Assembly (NCBI GenBank): GCA_021162505.1 | Contig: JAGGYO010000349.1 | Coordinates: 1 to 5,921 of the forward strand | Length of the DNA: 5,921 nt | Direction: 5' to 3' | Origin: a bacterium | Lineage (GTDB): Bacteria; AUK180 | Shown here: positions 1 to 4,363 of the stretch, in pieces | How positions within the stretch are numbered: the first letter of the stretch is position 1 | Layout: the number at the start of each line of letters is the position of its first letter | Position numbers and translations under genes: made by a program | The notes under the pieces: generated by a model | The model's database searches: none | Told to the model about the DNA's origin: nothing | Seen by the model: only the letters and a program-made list of their open reading frames with translations

Positions 1-57
1 AATATTTGTGGGTAGATTGCATGAAACAAAGGGTTTGGATGAGGTCTTCAAGATCTT
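1..57 (+). repeat. 57-bp exact direct repeat, left copy
   Basis: This stretch is identical base for base to 627-683, an offset of 626. The match runs to the window edge, so it may extend further left. It ends at position 57: the next base is A here and T at 684. Both copies are read in the same frame as part of a GT4 donor-binding domain. Confidence 0.95.
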
Positions 58-70
58 AAAAGAAAAATGA
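2..70 (+). pseudogene. 3' end of an upstream glycosyltransferase-like frame, apparently truncated
   Basis: The frame starting at base 2 reads IFVGRLHETKGLDEVFKIL, then KEK and a TGA at 68-70. It is open to the left edge. The peptide is the opening of a GT4 C-terminal nucleotide-sugar-binding domain (the GR..E.KG motif). A complete enzyme would need roughly 150 more residues after it, so the frame stops far too early. The TGA overlaps the next gene's ATG as ATGA. The first 57 bases are identical to 627-683 of that next gene, in the same reading frame. The likeliest readings are a truncated gene copy left by a partial tandem duplication, or a misassembled contig end. It cannot be judged as a functional gene because its 5' part is outside the window. 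Confidence 0.5.
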
Positions 71-1131
71 TTTATTATATAGAAGCAAAGTACCCTTATT
101 ATTCTCAGACCTTTATAAAGGGTGAGGTGGAATACTTCTCTCGACAAACCAAAGTAAAAGTATTTTCCCTGTATCCTTTTAAATTTAGATATCTTCTTTT
201 ACTTTCAAAATTGAATTCTAATGGTTTATATATTCTAATTAAATATCTTTTTCTCATATTATTCAGATCCAAAAGTATAAAAGAGATCATTTATTATTCT
301 TATGCCTTATTATATGGATTAATTATTTCCCAAAAGGTTAGGAACTTCTCTACCATTCGATGTCATCTTCCAAAATATGCAGGATTATCTTCCCTTATTG
401 TTACCCAATTGAAAAAGTGTAAATTCATCCCTGTTTTTCATTCTTATGGTCTTTTTACACATAATCCCTTCATAAAAGAAATTTGCAATAATTCATATTA
501 TATTGAAACCATTTCTCAGTATAATAAACAGTGTTTAAAAAATATTACGGACAAAAAGATCCAAGTGATACATTGTGGAATTGATCCAGATCAATTACCG
601 AAAATTCCAAAGAAAGAAGATATGGCAATATTTGTGGGTAGATTGCATGAAACAAAGGGTTTGGATGAGGTCTTCAAGATCTTTTCAAATATGGATATAC
701 CTTTAATTTTAATCGGTGGGGGCAAAATAGAAAAATATAAAAAAATGGCAAAAAGATCTAATGTCAAAGCGAACTTCCTTGGCGTTTTGACGCGTTCCAA
801 GACATGGGAATATATCTCCAAAGCAAAAGTTTTAATCCTTCCATCAAAGATCAACCGTAAAAATGGTGATAGAGACGGCATACCCATAGTTTTAATGGAA
901 GCAATGGCTCTTAGAACGATCGTTCTCACAAAAAAGGTATCAGGAATACCTGAATTGGTAATAGCCCGAAATACAGGTTATTTATTCAAAGATATCCAAG
1001 ATGCAAAAAGTATACTGAAAGGTATTTTTCAGATTTATCCTCAAAATATCGCAGAAAAGGGATTTGAAATGGTTAAAAATGAATTCAATAATGAAACATT
1101 ATTTGAAATAAAAGGCAAAAATTCATTATGA
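67..1131 (+). CDS. GT4-family glycosyltransferase (WcaL/colanic-acid-like)
   Basis: Predicted retaining GT-B glycosyltransferase that moves a sugar from an activated nucleotide-sugar to a growing surface glycan on the cytoplasmic side; donor and acceptor are unknown. The N-terminal acceptor domain starts with a strand followed by SQTFIKGEVEYF (residues 13-24). This matches the SETFI..E opening of WcaL/AmsK-like enzymes and supports the ATG at 67. FHSYG lies at 124-128 and HCGID at 169-173 marks the linker. The C-terminal domain has GRLHETKG (191-198) and GDRDGIPIVLMEAMA (267-281). Asp270 and Glu278 form the E-x7-E-type signature; Asp in the first position is, from memory, common in this subgroup. 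SGIPELV follows. At 354 residues it is slightly short for the family but looks complete. The ribosome site is weak (AAAAGAAAA before ATG), and the ATGA overlap suggests coupling to the frame upstream. The stop overlaps the next start by four bases. Bases 627-683 are duplicated at the window start. Confidence 0.9.
   Translation: MIYYIEAKYPYYSQTFIKGEVEYFSRQTKVKVFSLYPFKFRYLLLLSKLNSNGLYILIKYLFLILFRSKSIKEIIYYSYALLYGLIISQKVRNFSTIRCHLPKYAGLSSLIVTQLKKCKFIPVFHSYGLFTHNPFIKEICNNSYYIETISQYNKQCLKNITDKKIQVIHCGIDPDQLPKIPKKEDMAIFVGRLHETKGLDEVFKIFSNMDIPLILIGGGKIEKYKKMAKRSNVKANFLGVLTRSKTWEYISKAKVLILPSKINRKNGDRDGIPIVLMEAMALRTIVLTKKVSGIPELVIARNTGYLFKDIQDAKSILKGIFQIYPQNIAEKGFEMVKNEFNNETLFEIKGKNSL
627..683 (+). 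repeat. 57-bp exact direct repeat, right copy (inside the first GT4 gene)
   Basis: This is the internal copy of the stretch at 1-57. It covers residues 188-206 of the first glycosyltransferase, including its GRLHETKG donor-binding motif. After base 683 this copy continues into a normal full-length domain, so it is the intact version. Confidence 0.95.
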
Positions 1132-2144
1132 GAATATTACTTATTATTGATTCATTAACAATAGGCGGTGCGGAAAGGATCGTGATAAATCTTGCAAAAC
1201 ACTTTGTAAAAAAGGGTAATAGTGTTGCAATTCTTACCCTAAGAAATGCAAATTATTTTAAAAACGAGTTAAAAAATATCCCTGTATTTTGTGTTAATAA
1301 AAAAGGAAAAATTGATTTCACCACTATATATAAAATAAGGAGCATTATTAAAAAGTTTAAACCGGATATGATCAATACGCATCTTTTTTCCGCATCGTTC
1401 TGGACAAAATTAAGCATTTTATTTGAACATATTCCATTATTTGAGGTCCATCACAATGTTCTATGGCAGGAAATATGGTATACTATTTTTCATAAGATCG
1501 CAAATAAATTAACAAATTTCAAGGTAACCCGACATATTTTCGTGAGTAAGGATGTTATCGATTTTTATCATATAATAGAAAAGATCGATGGAGATATTAT
1601 TTATAATGGTATAGAGATAAAGAACTTTGATTTTAGTATAAAAAAGGATAAACATGCTCTATTATTCGTCGGCAGATTAATTGAAAGAAAGGGAATAAAG
1701 GACCTGCTTGAAATTAAGAAAAAACTACCATCTGAATATAAGCTGACCATTTGCGGGATCGGACCCATGAAAAAATATATTCTCAAAAATAAAGACGATA
1801 ATACCTTTTTCATTGAAGGTTGTGATTCAAAAAGTGTTTTTGTAAAAGCAGGATTACTTTTGATGCCATCTTATTGGGAAGGTTTTGGGATCGTTATTCT
1901 TGAAGCATTAGCATCAGGGGTCCCCCTTATAACCTACAATGTAAAAGGAAATATTAATAACCCCCTAAAATCTTATTTACATCTTATTAAAAAAGGGAAT
2001 ATTGATGATTTTGTAAATAGTATTTTGAATTATTCTTATGATTATGATAAAATTGAAAAAGCAAGGAATGAGATTGAAAAATATTATACTCTTGAAAAAA
2101 TGGGCGATAGCTATTTAGAGGTATTTAAAAAGTATGTTGATTAA
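1128..2144 (+). CDS. GT4-family glycosyltransferase
   Basis: Predicted cytoplasmic or membrane-associated GT-B glycosyltransferase; specificity is unknown. The N-terminal domain opens with a hydrophobic strand and DSLTIGGAERIVINLA (residues 8-23). GGAER is the glycine-rich acceptor-side loop typical of GT4 enzymes. NTHLFSA (83-89), VHHN (107-110) and RHIFVSKDV (135-143) follow the usual order, with YNGIEI (159-164) at the inter-domain linker. The C-terminal domain has FVGRLIERKG (180-189) and SYWEGFGIVILEALASG (248-264); Glu251 and Glu259 make a canonical E-x7-E motif. At 338 residues it is compact but carries all key motifs. The ATG at 1128 overlaps the previous TGA as ATGA, with only a weak AAAGG about 12 bases upstream, so translation probably relies on coupling. 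Its last 11 bases overlap the GT2 gene. Confidence 0.92.
   Translation: MRILLIIDSLTIGGAERIVINLAKHFVKKGNSVAILTLRNANYFKNELKNIPVFCVNKKGKIDFTTIYKIRSIIKKFKPDMINTHLFSASFWTKLSILFEHIPLFEVHHNVLWQEIWYTIFHKIANKLTNFKVTRHIFVSKDVIDFYHIIEKIDGDIIYNGIEIKNFDFSIKKDKHALLFVGRLIERKGIKDLLEIKKKLPSEYKLTICGIGPMKKYILKNKDDNTFFIEGCDSKSVFVKAGLLLMPSYWEGFGIVILEALASGVPLITYNVKGNINNPLKSYLHLIKKGNIDDFVNSILNYSYDYDKIEKARNEIEKYYTLEKMGDSYLEVFKKYVD
2118..2122 (+). promoter_or_regulatory. ribosome binding site for the GT2 gene
   Basis: GAGGT lies 11 bases before the ATG at 2134, inside the end of the preceding gene. It is the best Shine-Dalgarno match among the three glycosyltransferase starts. It supports the ATG at 2134, which makes an 11-base overlap with the upstream gene. 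Confidence 0.5.
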
Positions 2145-3234
2145 GATTATTTTTTTTGTTTTATTAGGAACATTATTATACGAGTTTTTGCTCTTTCCCC
2201 TCATTCTCTTTCTTTTAGGCATTTTAAAGAAGAAATGGGACTTTTCCGGTATTAATTATGAACCCTCTGCCTCTATTATTATCATTACCAGAAATAGTGA
2301 AAAATTTATTGAGAAAAGGATTCAGAACATCATAGAACAAGATTATCCCAAAGATAAGCTTGAGATCATTGTTATAGCGGATAAAAGTAATGATAGAACT
2401 GGTGATATATTAAGAAATCTTAAGGGAATAAAATATTTTGTTTCTCCGGAACGAAGAGGTAAAATTCCTCTATTGAACAAAGCAATAGAAATATCTATAA
2501 ATGATATCATTATTCTATCAGACGATAATGTTTCATTTGAAAAGAATGCCGTACATGAATTGTTAAAAGGTTTTTACTATAATGATGTCCATGGTGTCTC
2601 GGGAGTATTTTCCGTTAAAAGCAAGATCATATCGGAAATTTTTTACCAATGGTTTGAAAATAGCATCAAAAAAGCAGAAGGGAAATATGGAGTTGTCATA
2701 GGTGCCTATGGTCCTATTTATGCAATTAGAAAAAAATATTTTGAAAAAGTCCCTGAGAATAAACTGCTAATGGAAGATTTTATCATCACTTTAAATACTC
2801 TAAAAAAGAAGGGGAAATTTATCTTGGCAGAGCGCGCTCTTTGTTATGAAGAATACAATATCAACCCCAGAAATGATCTTTTAAGAAAAAAGCGTATCGG
2901 TGTTGGTAATGCCAATTCCCTATCCTTTATTTTTGACCTCATGAAAAGAAGAAAGAACCTTCTGTTATGGTTTTTGATCTTTTCACATAAACTTTTACGA
3001 TGGTTCACTGCCCCACTATTAGTTCTCGTATTATTATTCAATATGCTCATTCCCTATAATGGCCTTGACTTTTATGGAATATTCTTTTTGGCGCAGGTAG
3101 CTATATATTTAACAGGGATTATTTTGTTTCTTTTAAAATCCAAATACGCTAATTTTATATTGGGTTATTTTTTCTTATTCTGGGGGTTCCTTGTTTCAAA
3201 AGAAGAAAAAAGCAAGACCTTCTGGGATGTGTAA
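2134..3234 (+). CDS. membrane-anchored GT2-family glycosyltransferase
   Basis: Predicted inverting, processive-type GT-A glycosyltransferase anchored in the inner membrane, with its catalytic domain in the cytoplasm. A hydrophobic segment at about residues 3-30 is followed by the GT2 core. That core has SIIIITRNSEKFIEKRI (47-63), IVIADKSNDRTGDIL (79-93, Asp83 in the nucleotide-binding position), the metal-binding SDDN (129-132, Asp130/Asp131) and the catalytic-base MEDF (213-216, Glu214/Asp215). RKKRIGVGN (251-259) stands where cellulose- or hyaluronan-synthase relatives have QxxRW, so the motif is degenerate. After a basic stretch (270-274) there are hydrophobic segments at about 276-306, 315-334 and 338-355, then a polar tail ending KTFWDV. 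Length (366) and layout fit the multi-membrane-span GT2 enzymes of exopolysaccharide loci. It is the third and last gene of the operon. Substrate is not deducible. The long non-coding spacer follows, and I see no convincing intrinsic terminator. Confidence 0.9.
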   Translation: MLIKIIFFVLLGTLLYEFLLFPLILFLLGILKKKWDFSGINYEPSASIIIITRNSEKFIEKRIQNIIEQDYPKDKLEIIVIADKSNDRTGDILRNLKGIKYFVSPERRGKIPLLNKAIEISINDIIILSDDNVSFEKNAVHELLKGFYYNDVHGVSGVFSVKSKIISEIFYQWFENSIKKAEGKYGVVIGAYGPIYAIRKKYFEKVPENKLLMEDFIITLNTLKKKGKFILAERALCYEEYNINPRNDLLRKKRIGVGNANSLSFIFDLMKRRKNLLLWFLIFSHKLLRWFTAPLLVLVLLFNMLIPYNGLDFYGIFFLAQVAIYLTGIILFLLKSKYANFILGYFFLFWGFLVSKEEKSKTFWDV

Positions 3235-3324
3235 ATCAGTCGAGAATTGAAAAACAGTATGGTATGCAGTAACAAGTATTTGGTTTCTCCACTTAGTACC
3301 AATGGCTTAGCACTTATTACCATT

Positions 3325-3348
3325 CTTTTGAACCTTTGACCATTTGAC
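3325..3348 (+). repeat. 24-bp direct repeat, left copy (TTTTGAAC type)
   Basis: This segment contains TTTTGAAC followed by CTTTGACC and ATTTGAC, an imperfect head-to-tail 8-mer. It matches 4190-4213 at 21 of 24 positions, about 865 bases away near the other end of the spacer. The two copies bracket almost all of the spacer repeats. Confidence 0.65.
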
Positions 3349-3382
3349 TGATGTTATGCGCGGCAATCTCATAAAAATAGCG

Positions 3383-3417
3383 TAACCACGAATTACGCGA
3401 ATTATACGAATTAAAGA
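3383..3417 (+). repeat. outer degenerate inverted repeat, left arm
   Basis: It starts TAACCAC and ends CGAATTAAAGA. The reverse complement of 3863-3903 starts and ends with the same words. The first 21 bases match at 17 positions, and the last 11 are identical. The right arm carries about six extra bases in the middle. Words of the form CGAATT recur within the arm. Runs like AACCACGAATTACGCGAATT resemble, from memory, dispersed repeats of several uncultivated bacterial lineages. Confidence 0.6.
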
Positions 3418-3462
3418 GAAAAAGAAATGGAATAACCACAGAGCAGAAGCGGGTTAAATTCA

Positions 3463-3588
3463 TTTAAACTTTCAGTAAGAAATAAAATCTCTTATTCTCC
3501 GCCTTTTTAATCATTAGAAAATAAATTTTCTACTTTTCAAAAGGTCTCGTTCTCAATGATTAAAAATAATCATTTGCTGAAAGTTAAA
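3463..3588 (+). repeat. palindromic repeat unit, copy 1 (about 126 bp)
   Basis: The ends are inverted: TTTAAACTTTCAG at 3463-3475 pairs with CTGAAAGTTAAA at 3577-3588, with one extra base. Near the centre lies GAAAATAAATTTTC (3517-3530). Inside the right half is a perfect 8-bp stem with a four-base loop (AATGATTA at 3555-3562, TAATCATT at 3567-3574). TAATCATT also occurs at 3508-3515. The architecture and length match the unit at 3735-3858. Confidence 0.6.
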
Positions 3589-3734
3589 AAAAAAAGCAAA
3601 TATCAATTATTATAAATTAAGTTATAGAATCGTATATATAAAATTTCTTTGAAACAAATTCAAATATAATCACACTTCGTTCCATGACTGAAAAATATTC
3701 AATACTCATTAAGATGAATATATTATGTTTTCTA

Positions 3735-3858
3735 TAAATTTTCAGTTAAGTGTTCAGTAGAACAACTTATGAGAAATACTTTTTGAGGTGGAAAATTTAT
3801 TTTCCAAACAGAAAAAGGGATTTAAAATAGTGAAATTTATTTCATAACTGAAAATTTA
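3735..3858 (+). repeat. palindromic repeat unit, copy 2 (about 124 bp)
   Basis: The ends form a perfect 14-bp inverted repeat: TAAATTTTCAGTTA at 3735-3748 and TAACTGAAAATTTA at 3845-3858. The near-centre element GAAAATTTATTTTC (3791-3804) is the exact reverse complement of the central element of the unit at 3463-3588. Between the two units, at 3687-3696, is a stray ACTGAAAAAT resembling the unit end. This unit directly abuts the right arm of the outer inverted repeat. Confidence 0.65.
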
Positions 3859-3862
3859 CATT

Positions 3863-3903
3863 TCTTTAATTCGAGTTTTTGAAATTCGTCTAATCTGTGG
3901 TTA
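3863..3903 (-). repeat. outer degenerate inverted repeat, right arm
   Basis: Read on the minus strand, this arm starts TAACCAC (3903-3897), contains CGAATT (3888-3883) and ends CGAATTAAAGA (3873-3863). It mirrors the arm at 3383-3417. The two arms enclose both palindromic units, giving a bounded block of about 520 bp. Confidence 0.6.
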
Positions 3904-3919
3904 AAATTATTACTTAAAT

Positions 3920-3950
3920 GCTGGATTATCGAATCAAGTCCGATAATGAC
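3920..3950 (+). repeat. small dispersed-type palindrome (CTGGATT...AATGAC)
   Basis: ATTATCG (3925-3931) and CGATAAT (3941-3947) form a perfect 7-bp stem around a nine-base loop AATCAAGTC. The surrounding layout, CTGGATT...AATCAAGTC...AATGAC, resembles from memory a widespread intergenic palindrome of many bacteria, here in an AT-rich form. This recognition has not been tested by a search. Confidence 0.5.
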
Positions 3951-4003
3951 GGAGAAGAAATGAGATTATTAAACTTAATTCGGAATCAGTTAAATAAAAT
4001 ATT

Positions 4004-4103
4004 GTGTCAGGACGCCTTCTTGGGACACACAGTGACAAAGCCACATAATAGGGACATACCTCGGATGTTTAGGTGTGTCCTGACACCTTTGTATTTATGT
4101 CCC
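4004..4103 (+). repeat. nested palindromes (REP-like)
   Basis: Several mutually exclusive pairings overlap here. A perfect 10-bp inverted repeat is formed by GTGTCAGGAC (4004-4013) and GTCCTGACAC (4077-4086). A local hairpin is formed by GGACATACCT (4052-4061) and AGGTGTGTCC (4071-4080), with one G-U pair in RNA and a nine-base loop. GGACACAC (4023-4030) also pairs with GTGTGTCC (4073-4080), and GGGACATA (4051-4058) with TATGTCCC (4096-4103). Repeated use of GGGACA/TGTCCC words suggests one or two partly decayed copies of a REP-like element. No REP-type transposase gene is present in the window. Confidence 0.55.
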
Positions 4104-4141
4104 GCCTATTTTCTTTGCATTCCATTCTGTACCATTTCGAA

Positions 4142-4177
4142 TATGAGATTATTACGGATTTCTTCAAAATCCTCATA
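4142..4177 (+). repeat. small palindrome with ATGAGATTATTA direct repeat
   Basis: TATGAG (4142-4147) pairs with CTCATA (4172-4177). Inside it, GGATTT (4156-4161) pairs perfectly with AAATCC (4167-4172) around the loop CTTCA; the two stems share base 4172. The 12-mer ATGAGATTATTA at 4144-4155 also occurs at 3960-3971, just after the palindrome at 3920-3950, so the same type of element may be present twice. Confidence 0.4.
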
Positions 4178-4189
4178 ATGCCTTCGTCA

Positions 4190-4213
4190 CTTTTGAACTT
4201 TTGAACATTTCAC
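4190..4213 (+). repeat. 24-bp direct repeat, right copy (TTTTGAAC type)
   Basis: This copy has two consecutive TTTTGAAC octamers (4191-4198 and 4199-4206) and then ATTTCAC. It matches 3325-3348 at 21 of 24 positions. The left copy looks like a mutated version of the same tandem octamer. Confidence 0.65.
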
Positions 4214-4239
4214 CCCGCACCAGTTTCACGGTGCTGGGT
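4212..4239 (+). repeat. 10-bp hairpin
   Basis: ACCCCGCACC (4212-4221) faces GGTGCTGGGT (4230-4239), with nine of ten pairs and an eight-base loop AGTTTCAC. No T-run follows on either strand, so a terminator role is unsupported. The adjoining GGGTAAACCTTG (4236-4247) recurs with one change as GGGTAAACCCTG at 4284-4295. Confidence 0.5.
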
Positions 4240-4301
4240 AAACCTTGAGCTTTTTAACCTTCTTTGGTAATATCCCTAAATACGGGTAAACCCTGTTCTT
4301 T

Positions 4302-4333
4302 GCCTGCCTGTGCGTGTCCGCACGCAGACAGGC
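4302..4333 (+). repeat. GC-rich hairpin downstream of the acyl-CoA synthetase gene
   Basis: GCCTGCCTGTGCGTG (4302-4316) and CACGCAGACAGGC (4321-4333) form an imperfect stem of about 13 bp with one mismatch, a two-base bulge and a short TCCG loop. It stands out by its G and C content in AT-rich surroundings and lies about 30 bases past the stop codon of the minus-strand gene. It could stabilise or end that transcript, but no T-run follows on the minus strand. A dispersed repeat is the more cautious call. Confidence 0.5.
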
Positions 4334-4363
4334 GTCTCCGCGGTGAAAATATTTGGTATTATA

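Larger units (their letters stand above)
3235..4363. other. 1.1-kb repeat-rich spacer between convergent genes
   Basis: This region separates the end of the glycosyltransferase operon from the end of the minus-strand acyl-CoA synthetase gene. I find no credible coding frame on either strand. It holds two related palindromic units of about 125 bp within a degenerate inverted repeat, a chain of small palindromes between about 3920 and 4333, and a 24-bp direct repeat near both ends. The left part is extremely AT-rich. The right part (about 4200-4345) is visibly richer in G and C. Both genes end facing it, yet no hairpin followed directly by a T-run was found. The composition suggests accumulated dispersed repeats or a non-autonomous mobile element rather than promoters. 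Confidence 0.8.

Noticed and set aside
841..903. Missing catalytic glutamate in the first GT4 enzyme (Asp270 in the E-x7-E motif).
   Set aside because: GDRDGIP with Asp at this place is, from memory, common in the WcaL-like subgroup. It is a conservative change, and the other motifs are intact.
3280..3329. Terminator for the glycosyltransferase operon (TTGGT...ACCAA and AATGG...CCATT followed by CTTTTG).
   Set aside because: The stems are only five bases with long loops, and the T-run is four bases. This is within chance for such AT-rich DNA.
3463..3858. CRISPR-like array.
   Set aside because: There are only two long units with palindromic structure and a single 146-bp gap. There are no short identical repeats with uniform spacers and no cas genes.
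3918..4178. Open frame of 86 codons on the plus strand in the spacer.
   Set aside because: It runs straight through the small palindromes at 3920-3950, 4004-4103 and 4142-4177. It lacks a ribosome site, and the peptide resembles no family I know. It is most likely an accidental frame in repeat DNA.
4302..4333. Intrinsic terminator for the acyl-CoA synthetase gene.
   Set aside because: The hairpin is in the right place, but no T-run follows it on the minus strand, and none follows on the plus strand. It is kept only as a hairpin.
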